Positions 15,990 to 24,739 of a stretch of 53,423 bases of DNA are shown piece by piece. A model generated the notes under the pieces. It saw only the letters and a program-made list of their open reading frames with translations, was not told the origin of the DNA and made no database searches. Made by a program: the position numbers and the translations under genes. How positions within the stretch are numbered: position 1 is the first letter of the stretch; the number at the start of each line of letters is the position of its first letter. This stretch comes from Armatimonadota bacterium (GTDB lineage: Bacteria > Armatimonadota > Fimbriimonadia > Fimbriimonadales > Fimbriimonadaceae): contig JAFDWT010000031.1 in NCBI GenBank assembly GCA_018268335.1, forward strand, positions 1-53,423. The letters are read 5' to 3'.

Positions 15990-16597
15990 CGTTGGAACCT
16001 GTCGGGTGTACCGACTCTGGTGAGGTCTTTGTTCGCCCATAGCTCCCTATATTCGCCTGTCTCGTAGACGTCCGACCGAACCCATACGCTACCTTGTGCG
16101 GCGACCAGTTGTCGGTCGTCCAGCCACTTGGCCCGGTCGGCGGTCAGCGTCACCGCGCTCCCTTTGCGCCCATTGGCAGGCTCCGAAGTGATCGAGACAT
16201 GGCCGTGGACACTGAGAAAGTGAGTCGTCTGGTCGGCCTCGCCTGCGTCGGCCGAAAACCGGCTCGAAACCACTCCGCCGTCGTAAATCTCGCCCGTGAT
16301 CCCCTGCACCTCTGCCTGGGAACCCTTGCCGCCGACCGTGACTTTGCTCTCCTTGGCGTGCAACACCCAGGTGACCTTGCCCTTGTTGTCTCGCGCCGTC
16401 AAAGTCACACCCGGGGCCAAAACAGGCACGGCCGTCAGCCCAGGGCCCTTGTCCTCTGCCGGAGGTTTCGGCTTAGGAGCCGGTGCCGAACAGCCGGCCA
16501 AAGCCACCATGGCGGCTAACCCGAGGCGAGCGGCAGAGTGGATGCCTGTGCCCTCCTGGCAAACCGGCCCGTGTGCTGGCCCGCGAGCTGCCCGCAA
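15986..16597 (-). CDS. lptC: LptC-like lipoprotein; start site uncertain
   Basis: An LPS bridge component that links the permease to LptA. A lipobox (VALAGC, Cys about 36 codons from the longest start) is followed by a Pro/Lys linker and an LptC-type beta-jellyroll (GVTLTARDNKGKVTWVLHAK, LTADRAKWLDDRQLVAAQGSV). The listed TTG start at 16597 overlaps rlmN by 82 bp and lacks a ribosome site. An ideal AGGAGG (16552-16557) sits 8 nt before an ATC at 16541-16543; starting there would give a normal 17-residue lipoprotein signal. The first ATG (16510) would leave almost no signal peptide. Confidence 0.75.
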   Translation of the reverse strand: MRAARGPAHGPVCQEGTGIHSAARLGLAAMVALAGCSAPAPKPKPPAEDKGPGLTAVPVLAPGVTLTARDNKGKVTWVLHAKESKVTVGGKGSQAEVQGITGEIYDGGVVSSRFSADAGEADQTTHFLSVHGHVSITSEPANGRKGSAVTLTADRAKWLDDRQLVAAQGSVWVRSDVYETGEYRELWANKDLTRVGTPDRFQR

Positions 16598-17640
16598 GCG
16601 GCGGCGATGTCGTGGCCGCGCTCCACACGCTCGGTGACGTTGACCCTCTCCGCCTCCAAAACCGACCGGAAAGCCCGCACCCGTTCCTTGGTCGGCCGCT
16701 TGAACCCCTGGTCCGTATCGACATAGTTGAACGGGATCAAGTTAACCACAGTCGGCGTCCCTTTGACCAACTTGGCCAAGGCCCGTGCCTGGTCGACGGT
16801 GTCGTTGACATGGTCGATCAAGAGGTATTCGACGGTCAGTTTGCGCCCAGTCGCCTGGTGGTACTTCTTCATCGCTCCCCACACCTCAGCCACCGGCCAG
16901 CGGTGGTTGACGGGCATCAGGCGGCTCCGCACCTCGTCCACCGCTGAGTGCAGCGAAAGCGCCAAGTGGATCGGCAGGCCCAGCTTGGCCAGCTCCAAAA
17001 TCTGTGGAGCCAGACCAACAGTCGAGACCGTCATGTGGCGATAACTCAAGCCAACCTCTTCATGCAGGACGTTGAGCGTCTTGACGACGTTCTTCAGATT
17101 GAGCAAAGGCTCGCCCATGCCCATGAACACCACATGGCTGATCCGACGCGGGCTGATCCGCTGCAGCCACAGGTACTGGCCGACGATCTCGTCCACGCCC
17201 AAGTCGCGGTCGAACCCGCCCAGGCCGGTGGCGCAAAAAGTGCAACCCATCGGGCAGCCGACCTGGCTCGACAGGCAGCAGCTGACGCGGTCCTCATAAG
17301 GCAAGAGCACACATTCATAGACCTGCCCGTCGCCGTTGTGCAGCAGGAGCTTGTCGACCCCGTCGGTCGAGCGTCGGTGCGCCGACTCTACCAGCGTCGT
17401 CACGGCGTGCCCTGCCGACAGCTTGGCCCGGAAGGCGGCTGGCAGATCGACCATCTCGTCGACCGTCGCGGCATGGCGCTTGTAGACCCAGTTCGCCAAC
17501 TGGCCGCCCCGAAACGGGCGCTCGCCCAGGTTCGCGGCCAGTTCGCGGAGCTCGGCGGTCGTCTTGCCGACCAACGGAGTCAGTTCTGGGGCCAAAGTTC
17601 GAAAAGTGTACCGGTCGGTGACGCTTGGCCCCGGACACAT
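16516..17640 (-). CDS. rlmN: 23S rRNA (adenine-2503-C2)/tRNA methyltransferase RlmN
   Basis: A 374-residue radical-SAM methyltransferase starting at ATG 17640. The cluster-binding CPMGCTFCATG lies near residue 120, VVFMGMGEPLLN near 162, STVGLAPQI near 199, and the resolving cysteine in AACGQLAGQ near 353. It uses a methyl-cysteine mechanism to modify A2503 of 23S rRNA. It is first in the operon that runs into the lpt genes. Its start codon is only 4 bp from that of the divergent htrA gene, so its promoter must overlap htrA coding sequence, or it starts further in. Confidence 0.95.
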   Translation of the reverse strand: MCPGPSVTDRYTFRTLAPELTPLVGKTTAELRELAANLGERPFRGGQLANWVYKRHAATVDEMVDLPAAFRAKLSAGHAVTTLVESAHRRSTDGVDKLLLHNGDGQVYECVLLPYEDRVSCCLSSQVGCPMGCTFCATGLGGFDRDLGVDEIVGQYLWLQRISPRRISHVVFMGMGEPLLNLKNVVKTLNVLHEEVGLSYRHMTVSTVGLAPQILELAKLGLPIHLALSLHSAVDEVRSRLMPVNHRWPVAEVWGAMKKYHQATGRKLTVEYLLIDHVNDTVDQARALAKLVKGTPTVVNLIPFNYVDTDQGFKRPTKERVRAFRSVLEAERVNVTERVERGHDIAAACGQLAGQHTGRFARRAQASTLPLASG

Positions 17641-17644
17641 CGTT

Positions 17645-18811
17645 ATGAGGAATATGAAAGGCTTCAAGTGGTTGCTCGTTGGCGCGGGGACGTTCGCGGC
17701 GGTCTTCGCCGCTGTGGTCGGGGCTTTGCAGTTCGACCGGTTCCTCCGGCAGCGGACCGCCGGTGACGTGGTCTTCCGTGGCGGCGAGGCGCGGATGATC
17801 AACGCATCGACCGGCGGTGCCATCGGCTTCGACTTCCGCGAGCCGGCCAAGAAGGCGCTCGAGAGTGTCGTCAGTATCCAGACCACTGCCGAAGGCGAGG
17901 ACTTCTTTGGCCGCCGGTTCCGGCAGGCCTATTCCCAAGGCTCGGGCGTCGTTGTCTCGGCCGACGGTTATGTCGTCACCAACAACCACGTCGTGCGCGT
18001 CGGCTCACCCGCTGGCCCCTTGGCGGACACGGTGTCGGTGACCTTCGCCGACGGCAAGTCATATGACGCAACCGTCGTCGGCACCGACCGGCGGTCCGAC
18101 CTCGCCGTTTTGCGTATCGAAAACCCCAACGTCAAGGCACTGGCCCTGGGCGACAGCAGCAAGCTGCAGCCCGGCGAGTGGGTGCTGGCGGTCGGCAACC
18201 CGCTGGGCTATTCCAACACGGTCAGCCTCGGCATTGTCAGCAGCACCGGGCGGCCGCTCCAAGGTGACGACGCGCTGTTTGTCGACGGCATTCAGACCGA
18301 CGCGGCGATCAACCAGGGCAACTCCGGCGGCGCGTTGGTGGACGCCGAAGGCAACCTGGTCGGCATCAACACCGCCATCGCGAGCAACAACGGCGGTTCA
18401 ATTGGCATCGGCTTCGCAATCCCGGTGAACCGTGTGAAGGAAGTCGTCCGCGACATCGTCAAGGACGGCAAAGTCCGCTACGGCGACCCCGGCCTGGAGC
18501 TCTATCAGCGCGACGGCCTGCTTCGCAACGCGCGCGCTCGCCGCGAGATCCAACAGCAGACCGGCGCGACCTCGGCCCCTCCGACCGCCGGCGTGATCGT
18601 CCACGACGTCGTCCGCGGCGGCCCGGCGGCCTCCGCCGGCATCCGGTACTTGGACGTCATCACCTCGGTGGACGGCAAGAAGGTCGAAGGCGTCCAGGAC
18701 TACCTTGCCGCCCTCAGTGCCAAGCGTCCAGGCGACAAAGTCCAGGTCAAGTTCTGGTCAGCCGGAGCGTCGAAGGAAGCGAGTCTGACGTTGGCTGAGT
18801 CCAGGGATTAG
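17645..18811 (+). CDS. HtrA/DegP-type S1C serine protease with PDZ domain
   Basis: A 388-residue protein with an N-terminal membrane anchor (FKWLLVGAGTFAAVFAAVVG). The trypsin-like domain shows the triad: His in YVVTNNHVVR (near 117), Asp in RSDLAVLRI (near 154) and Ser in GNSGGALV (near 227). One PDZ domain follows (PTAGVIVHDVVRGGPAASAG, near 320-385). The start may be ATG 17645 or 17654; the latter has GAGGA just upstream. It is an envelope quality-control protease, fitting its position beside the lpt operon. Confidence 0.93.
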   Translation: MRNMKGFKWLLVGAGTFAAVFAAVVGALQFDRFLRQRTAGDVVFRGGEARMINASTGGAIGFDFREPAKKALESVVSIQTTAEGEDFFGRRFRQAYSQGSGVVVSADGYVVTNNHVVRVGSPAGPLADTVSVTFADGKSYDATVVGTDRRSDLAVLRIENPNVKALALGDSSKLQPGEWVLAVGNPLGYSNTVSLGIVSSTGRPLQGDDALFVDGIQTDAAINQGNSGGALVDAEGNLVGINTAIASNNGGSIGIGFAIPVNRVKEVVRDIVKDGKVRYGDPGLELYQRDGLLRNARARREIQQQTGATSAPPTAGVIVHDVVRGGPAASAGIRYLDVITSVDGKKVEGVQDYLAALSAKRPGDKVQVKFWSAGASKEASLTLAESRD

Positions 18812-18855
18812 GAGCAATTCGCATACTTTGGGTGTCCCGGAAACCCTCACCCCAA

Positions 18856-18910
18856 CCCCTCTCCCTCAGACTTCGCCGAGCTTCGTCGGACAGGTCGGAA
18901 GGGAGAGGGG
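18856..18910. repeat. Long stem-loop, REP-like
   Basis: CCCCTCTCCCT (18856-18866) is an exact inverted repeat of AGGGAGAGGGG (18900-18910), with a 33-nt loop containing CTTCGCCGAGCTTCGTCG. It lies 45 bp after the htrA stop. Such purine/pyrimidine stems are common dispersed extragenic elements; it could also slow transcription. No T-run follows. Confidence 0.5.
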
Positions 18911-19010
18911 CTCTTACCCAGGTGAAATCACCAGGTCGTGATAAGAGACCTTAACATAAGCCTTAATGTGGACAACAAGCCCGGCGGACAGGCGTCATGA
19001 TAAGTGACGT

Positions 19011-20657
19011 ATGTCCTGGTCGCATGACGGGCTGCCCGAGCTTCTGGAGATTCTCCCGCCAGTAGTCCGTGAAAAACTTGAAGTCCATCCAGACCTCAAA
19101 AGTCTGGTCGAAGTCGTCCTCGACTACGGTCGCCCAGCTGAGTGCCGGTTCATCGGCAGCGTCGAACGCTGGCCGCAGACCATCGTCTCGGACCACGACA
19201 TCGACCATGTCGTCAAGGCGGTCGGCGCCTTTGGCGGCGACAACCGCGCGGGCATCGAGCGCACGCTCCACCGCATCAGCGCCATCCGCAACCGGCACGA
19301 GAAGGTCATCGGCCTGACCTGCCGTGTCGGCCGCGCCCTGGAAGGGACGATCGACATCATCGACGACATCGTCCGCAGCGGGCAGTCGATCCTGATCCTC
19401 GGCAAGCCGGGCGTCGGCAAGACGACCAAGCTCCGCGAGGTGGCCCGCGTGCTGGCCGACGAAGTGAACAAGCGCGTCGTCATCGTCGACACCAGCAACG
19501 AAATCGGCGGCGACGGCGACATCCCGCACCCCGCCATCGGCAGCGCGCGCCGGATGCAGGTCAGCGACCCGGTGCGCCAACACGGCGTGATGATCGAGGC
19601 CGTCGAGAACCACATGCCCGAGGTCATCGTTATCGACGAGATCGGCAATGACCAAGAGGCCATGGCCGCGCGCACCATCGCCGAGCGCGGCGTCCAGCTG
19701 ATCGGCACCGCCCACGGCCAGACGCTGGAGAACCTGATGCTCAACCCGTCGCTCTGCGACCTGGTCGGCGGCATCCAGGCGGTGACGCTCAGCGACGACG
19801 AAGCCAAGCGGCGCGGCACGCAGAAGACCGTGCTGGAACGCAAGGCCCCGCCGACGTTCGACGTCGTCATCGAACTCCTCGACTTCGACAAGCTGGCCGT
19901 CCACCACAACGTGATGAAGACGGTGGACCTGATGCTCCGCGGCATCGCCCCCCGGCCCGAGGTGCGCGTGCGGACGACGGGCGGCTCTGTCGAGGTCGTG
20001 CAGAAAGAGCTGGTCCCCGACCTGGACGAGCCGGGATTCAACGAACGGTTTCCGTCCTTGGCGACGCGGCAAAACGACGACCCTCCCGCACCCAAAAAGC
20101 CCGCCGCCAAGGAGGAGAAGCGCGAGCCCGGCCTCTTCGGCCGCGAAAAGCCCGACCGCGAGGGCACGCCCAAGGATGCGGTCAAGAAGGTCAGTGTCGT
20201 CCGGATCTATCCCTACGGCATCGCCCGCACCCGGCTGGAACGGGCGATCCGCGAGAAGAAAGCCCCCGCCTACATCACCAGCGACATCCACCAGGCCGAC
20301 GCCGTCATTGCCATCCGCACTACCGTGCAGACCAAAGGCGGCAAGCTGAAAGACCTGGGCAAGGGCGTGCCGACGGTGGTGGTCAAGAGCAACACCTTCA
20401 GCCAGATCGCCCAGGCCGTCGAGGAAATCGTCCGCGGCAGCGCCCCTGACGCTGAGCGGCATCAGACCGCCGCAGTCGAGGTCACCCAGGCGATCGACGT
20501 CGTCCTGCAGACCGGCAAGGCCGTCGAGCTGGCCCCCGCCGACGCCCGGACACGCAAACTGCAACACCAGATCGTCGAGGGTAAGAAACTGGCCAGCGAA
20601 AGCGTCGGCCAGGAACCCCAGAGGCGGCTGAGGATCCTGCCGACCAAGTTGGCTTAG
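19011..20657 (+). CDS. Ycf45/SpoIIIAA-like AAA ATPase with C-terminal R3H domain
   Basis: A 548-residue protein. The N-terminal region (GLPELLEILPPVVREKL) and the RecA-like ATPase (Walker A ILGKPGVGKTT near 130; Walker B EVIVIDEIGN near 205; GTAHGQTLENLM near 238) match the cyanobacterial ycf45 / sporulation IIIAA ATPase family. A charged, Pro/Lys-rich linker (about 345-390) is followed by a small alpha/beta region. The R3H domain (ADARTRKLQHQIVEGKKL, near 508-525) binds single-stranded nucleic acid in other proteins. The cellular role is unknown. Its stop overlaps the convergent gene by 4 nt. Confidence 0.88.
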   Translation: MSWSHDGLPELLEILPPVVREKLEVHPDLKSLVEVVLDYGRPAECRFIGSVERWPQTIVSDHDIDHVVKAVGAFGGDNRAGIERTLHRISAIRNRHEKVIGLTCRVGRALEGTIDIIDDIVRSGQSILILGKPGVGKTTKLREVARVLADEVNKRVVIVDTSNEIGGDGDIPHPAIGSARRMQVSDPVRQHGVMIEAVENHMPEVIVIDEIGNDQEAMAARTIAERGVQLIGTAHGQTLENLMLNPSLCDLVGGIQAVTLSDDEAKRRGTQKTVLERKAPPTFDVVIELLDFDKLAVHHNVMKTVDLMLRGIAPRPEVRVRTTGGSVEVVQKELVPDLDEPGFNERFPSLATRQNDDPPAPKKPAAKEEKREPGLFGREKPDREGTPKDAVKKVSVVRIYPYGIARTRLERAIREKKAPAYITSDIHQADAVIAIRTTVQTKGGKLKDLGKGVPTVVVKSNTFSQIAQAVEEIVRGSAPDAERHQTAAVEVTQAIDVVLQTGKAVELAPADARTRKLQHQIVEGKKLASESVGQEPQRRLRILPTKLA

Positions 20658-22039
20658 GCGCCAGTGATCTGGGCGCGGCCGTAGCGGTCAATGGCCAGCA
20701 CGATGTCGTACCTCGGCGGCCGGGGGCCGACGACGCCCGAGTTCATATCCCACGAGGCTCCGCTGTTGTCAGTCAGGTCGGGTCCGACGGACCAGATCGC
20801 CAAGGGGCTAGCGCGGTAGGCAAACGGCTTGCCGGAATACCAATCCGTTGCGGTCAGCGGTTTTCTTGGATCGTCGAGATACTCGAGGTAAGCACGGACT
20901 AAATCTCGGACGACTTCGGTGTTTTTGAGTCCCACCAGAAGCGTCTTGTTGCCGACAGTGCCTTGGTCGAGTAGGAGGTCTTGATAGGCCTGCTGCATGG
21001 TGACGACACCAAAGGCCGGCTTGGCCTGCGCATCGTCGAGTTTGTCGGCGAGGTTCCTGTCTTCCTTCCATCCTTGCTCGATCGTCGCCAGGGTCTGGAG
21101 TTGGCGGCGGTTGACCTCCTGGACGGCCCCTTCCAGCATCACGGCCTGCATGGCCTTCGGCACGTAGGACCACCTCTCGTTGAACCGGGTGATGGTCGGA
21201 CTCTCAAACTCCGTCCCCGTGCTGCCGGCGAGCTGCCGTCCGAAGAGGAGGGTCAGGCTGACTTCCGACCTGGCCACGTCGGGTGCTTCGGGCGAGTGCC
21301 AGGCGTTGACCACGGAGTTGATGAGCCGGAGCCGAAACGCAGTGTCTCCGGGCCGGGACTCGGTGGCGCGAACCGCGACGACGGCCAGTTGCCGCGTCTG
21401 TGCGCCCCGGTGGAGTACTTCCAAGGCCGTCGTCCCTGGCGGCATCTCGGCAAAGAATCGGGCCATGTTGGAGAGATAGAGTAGCGACGTATCGGTGTCG
21501 CCCTCTTTGGCCTTGGCGATCGCCTCAAGGGAGAGCAGCTGGGCACCAAAGGCGATCGACCCCGCTCTGGCGCTGCTGGTCGCCATGCTCTTGCGCCAGT
21601 CGATGAAGTTGAACGGTTTCGGGGTGGCGAAAAGCGTGCGAGCCGCCTGGAGCTCGCGGCCCATGGACTGCAGCAGGAACGCCGCGTCGCCATCGGTGGC
21701 CCCATGCCTGAGGAAGTACACGAGGTCGCTCCGGTCGGACCGGGACACCGGCCTGGAGAGCACCTTGATGCAATCTGCCGCCTGGTCATCGGGCTTTACG
21801 GTGAGGGCATCGAAGTCCTCCGCCGTCGTGGGGATACCGTGGACAGGGGTGAGCTTGCGGAACGAGGCCTCGACCGCCGCGTGCGAGACCGGCTGGGTTG
21901 CCGCTAGATAGCCGATGGCACCCAGGGCGACGAGCCCAAACAGCACCAGCCCGACCGTCCGCAAGGCCCCTCTTGACCTGCGGTACTGCCGCTCTTGGCT
22001 GGTTGGGTCGTCGGGAGTCGTCACGGCGTGCCTATTCAA
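20654..22039 (-). CDS. Membrane-anchored protein, paralogue 4 of tandem array
   Basis: A 461-residue protein with a TTG start (an alternative GTG is at 22024). A short cytoplasmic Arg-rich tail and one membrane helix (about 30-48) are followed by a mostly helical region with an HGIPTT segment near residue 69. The C-terminal segment (YSGKPFAYR, then WSVGPDLTDNSG and YDIVLAIDRYGR) is a degenerate version of the motif shared by the next three genes. It lacks the second DD of that motif. Unknown function; last in a four-gene leftward series. Confidence 0.75.
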   Translation of the reverse strand: MNRHAVTTPDDPTSQERQYRRSRGALRTVGLVLFGLVALGAIGYLAATQPVSHAAVEASFRKLTPVHGIPTTAEDFDALTVKPDDQAADCIKVLSRPVSRSDRSDLVYFLRHGATDGDAAFLLQSMGRELQAARTLFATPKPFNFIDWRKSMATSSARAGSIAFGAQLLSLEAIAKAKEGDTDTSLLYLSNMARFFAEMPPGTTALEVLHRGAQTRQLAVVAVRATESRPGDTAFRLRLINSVVNAWHSPEAPDVARSEVSLTLLFGRQLAGSTGTEFESPTITRFNERWSYVPKAMQAVMLEGAVQEVNRRQLQTLATIEQGWKEDRNLADKLDDAQAKPAFGVVTMQQAYQDLLLDQGTVGNKTLLVGLKNTEVVRDLVRAYLEYLDDPRKPLTATDWYSGKPFAYRASPLAIWSVGPDLTDNSGASWDMNSGVVGPRPPRYDIVLAIDRYGRAQITGA

Positions 22040-22064
22040 GATACGCCATGTTTGCCCGGAGACA

Positions 22065-23372
22065 TCACTGTCCCCTCAGGCTCGCCGTCTTTCCGTCCCA
22101 GCTGAATGCAATGTCGCTAGCGGATTCCCTGTCTCCAGTCGCCACACCGCCGTCGTCATTCCGGTCTTTCCCGACGCTATAAACTGTCCAACTTTCGCTA
22201 GTCGACTTCATACGGTAGGGGCGACCCGTGAACGGATCAACCGTGCCCGAGACGTCTGGGGCATGGCCCGAGGCAATGGCACCGAAGCCCAGTTTGACAA
22301 GCTGCTGGTACGCCACTATCTCGCGAAACTGACTGGAAAGGCCCCCAAATTCAGGGAGCAAGATAGCCAGTATGGATGGTGGCATTGGGCATGTCTGAAA
22401 GGCGGAATGGAACTGCCGCTCAGCATTGTCAACGTTGTCATAGTCGGTAGGTGCTTTGCGCACTTGCTCCAGAAACCGCCCCCATGTTTCGGTCACATAT
22501 GGCCCCCACTGGAATCGGAGCCAATTGTCAGCCTTGTCTTCAAGACTGACTTGGCTGAGCGGGCCCGGACTTTCAGGCTGCGCGCCATTCTCGTAGTCGG
22601 TCGTGCCCATTTTCACCATGGCATGGAGGTGGCAGGTCTGGCTGGCATCCTGGGCGGCGGTCGATGCCTCAAACAGCAGGCATCGGGCGACATCGGGCCG
22701 GTGGACTTGACCGAAGACGCCTACTAGCAGTGCTTTGGCCCAAGGATCCTGCGTGAATTGGCCTGTATGCTTACAAAACTGTTCGGCGATCTGTTTATAC
22801 GTCTTTGCCCAAACTAAGACAGAAATGAGAACGGGTTCGTCTCGCAAATGATCATTCAAAGAAAAGGCGCTCTTGAACATGGCCAGTGCTTCCAAAGGTT
22901 TCCCTTCGTCGGCAAAAACCTCACCTGCGTTAGCCAGAGTCGTACAGGCCGTCTTTACTCTGGCAAGGTCAGGGAGAAGCATGTCGTGACCCTCTCCCTG
23001 GCGCTGTGGCACGTATTGCGGACGCTTCGCCATTTTCAAAGCTACTTCAATGGCGCTTTGGCACAAATCCACAGCTTGGCGACGCTCGCTCGGCGTGCTG
23101 TACCTATGGGTCGCATAAATGGTGACTGGGCAGCCTTTGCTTGCTTTCTCTAGCTCGGGCAAGAGTGCGGCGGCGTTGTCTTGGTCCAAAACAGGCTCTG
23201 GATAGAGGCCGGCTTGATTCAAAGGGATCTGATACCGAGCCGCAAGCTCCTTAGACCTGATCGTCCCCACTTCCGGTGGGCCGACGATTAAGGCCGCAAC
23301 ACTTGCGCATACGCAACCAATGGTCAGCGGAGCTTTCAAGTTCCGACGTCTGGATCGGTCGGCGGTTCGCAA
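22065..23372 (-). CDS. Membrane-anchored protein, paralogue 3 of tandem array
   Basis: A 435-residue protein with a TTG start 8 bp after the preceding stop, and GGTGAG upstream. A membrane helix (about 14-32) is followed by a helical, TPR-like region. The C terminus has DPFTGRPYRM, then WTVYSVGKDRNDDGG, SDIAFSWDGKTASLRGQ. This pattern resembles the C-terminal end of type II secretion pseudopilins, where the Asp residues bind calcium. Its third-codon GC is visibly lower than in its neighbours. Function unknown. Confidence 0.78.
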   Translation of the reverse strand: MRTADRSRRRNLKAPLTIGCVCASVAALIVGPPEVGTIRSKELAARYQIPLNQAGLYPEPVLDQDNAAALLPELEKASKGCPVTIYATHRYSTPSERRQAVDLCQSAIEVALKMAKRPQYVPQRQGEGHDMLLPDLARVKTACTTLANAGEVFADEGKPLEALAMFKSAFSLNDHLRDEPVLISVLVWAKTYKQIAEQFCKHTGQFTQDPWAKALLVGVFGQVHRPDVARCLLFEASTAAQDASQTCHLHAMVKMGTTDYENGAQPESPGPLSQVSLEDKADNWLRFQWGPYVTETWGRFLEQVRKAPTDYDNVDNAERQFHSAFQTCPMPPSILAILLPEFGGLSSQFREIVAYQQLVKLGFGAIASGHAPDVSGTVDPFTGRPYRMKSTSESWTVYSVGKDRNDDGGVATGDRESASDIAFSWDGKTASLRGQ

Positions 23373-23380
23373 CTAGTAGC

Positions 23381-24673
23381 TCACCTGCCCTTCAGGCTCG
23401 CGTTCTTGCCGTCCCATTCGAAGACGATGTCGTTCTTGGCGTCTTGGCCGTTAAAGCCGCCGCGGCTGACTGTGCCGCGGTCGTCGCTGCGGTCGACGCC
23501 GATGCTGTAGACCTTCCAACCGGTGTCGGTCTGCGCTACTTTGTATTCGCCCTTGCCGAGCGGGTCGTGAGAACCGGCGACCTGAGGCAAGCCGCCGTCG
23601 CGGATGGCCCGGAGCCCTATGACCAGAAGCTCGTGCGACGCCGTTTCGCCTCGATAGGCAAGAATGGCCTGCTCAAAGACTGGGAACAGGATCTGCAGAA
23701 CCTCCAGGCGGGAATCCCTGCCTTGGGCCAGAGTGTTCATCTGCGCCAGCCCCTGCTCGGCAGTGTCAAAGTCCGCGGGATTGGCCCGCGCCGCTTTCAA
23801 AAAGCCAGCCCAAGCCTCCACAACCTTCGGTCCCCAGTAGGGCCGGTCGAACTCGTATTTGGCCGCTTTCAGCACCTCCTCGGGCTTGGCCGTGTCCGAT
23901 GCGCTGCTGTAGTCGCGCCAGTCCACCGGATGGGTGGCGACATAGGCGCTGAACATGGCCTCACCCAAGAAGGTGCGGCTGAAATCGTTCACGACCGATC
24001 GCTCGGCGACCGACACCAGCTTGTCGAGCGCAGCCTTGTCCTGTCGCTTGGCGGCTCCCGCCGCATCAGCGGCGACGTCCCAGGCGATCCTGTGGCAGGC
24101 GATTGAGACTAAGCCACCGATGAGGATCGGTTCGGAACGGACGAGGTCGCCCAGCTTGACCGCCGATTCAATGTCTGCCGTCGCTCCTTTGAAATCGCCC
24201 TCGATCGACCGCAGGCGGGCCCGTTCGGCCAAGGCCTTGACACCGGTCTTGACGGCGGCAAAATCGGGAAACTTGACGTCCGGCCCCCGCCCTTCGCGCA
24301 CCGCTTGCCATGTGGGCCGGGAAGCCGCCAGTTCGGACAAGGACAAAACGTCGTGCCGCGACTCGACCGACCTGCGCAGCTCGTCGACGTCCCATTTTTC
24401 GCCCTTCCTTGGTGCTTTCACCGTCACCATGCCGGGCTTGGCCGCCGCTTCCTGCAGGCGCGACATCAGCATGAAGGCGTTCAGTTCGTCGGGCCCGCTC
24501 GGCTTGGGATAGAGCTCCGCGACGGTCGAGGGGATGTGGTTCTCGGCGATGATCGCCTTGACCCGTGACTCGCTCTGCGCTTTGCCCAACTGCCCGGTGA
24601 GGACCGGCAAACCACACACCAATGCCAGCGCGGCGACCGAAACCCCGACAACAGCCAACGTCTTCCCTTTCAT
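23381..24673 (-). CDS. Membrane-anchored protein, paralogue 2 of tandem array
   Basis: A 430-residue protein starting at ATG 24673, with GAGGGAG 8 nt upstream; the open frame continues 18 codons further. It has a signal-anchor (TLAVVGVSVAALALVCGLPVL), a helical Ala-rich body with HIPSTVAELYP near residue 47, and the C-terminal motif WKVYSIGVDRSDDRG followed by NDIVFEWDGKNASLKGR. The last 15 residues are almost the same as in paralogue 3, showing common descent. It is likely periplasmic and anchored in the inner membrane. Function unknown. Confidence 0.8.
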   Translation of the reverse strand: MKGKTLAVVGVSVAALALVCGLPVLTGQLGKAQSESRVKAIIAENHIPSTVAELYPKPSGPDELNAFMLMSRLQEAAAKPGMVTVKAPRKGEKWDVDELRRSVESRHDVLSLSELAASRPTWQAVREGRGPDVKFPDFAAVKTGVKALAERARLRSIEGDFKGATADIESAVKLGDLVRSEPILIGGLVSIACHRIAWDVAADAAGAAKRQDKAALDKLVSVAERSVVNDFSRTFLGEAMFSAYVATHPVDWRDYSSASDTAKPEEVLKAAKYEFDRPYWGPKVVEAWAGFLKAARANPADFDTAEQGLAQMNTLAQGRDSRLEVLQILFPVFEQAILAYRGETASHELLVIGLRAIRDGGLPQVAGSHDPLGKGEYKVAQTDTGWKVYSIGVDRSDDRGTVSRGGFNGQDAKNDIVFEWDGKNASLKGR

Positions 24674-24739
24674 CTGCGAACTCCCTCGAACTGAGACTAC
24701 TGTGCCACAGCCCGCTCGGTTACGCAAGAGGGCGGGCCG

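Noticed and set aside
18856-18910. Stem-loop after htrA as an intrinsic terminator
   Set aside because: The loop is 33 nt and no T-run follows, so it is listed as a repeat and not as a terminator.
18963-20567. Long leftward open frame (534 codons) opposite the ycf45-type ATPase gene
   Set aside because: It is an antisense shadow of a high-GC gene; its translation is low-complexity Asp/Val/Gly/Leu-rich with no family motif, while the forward frame has a full ATPase and R3H domain.
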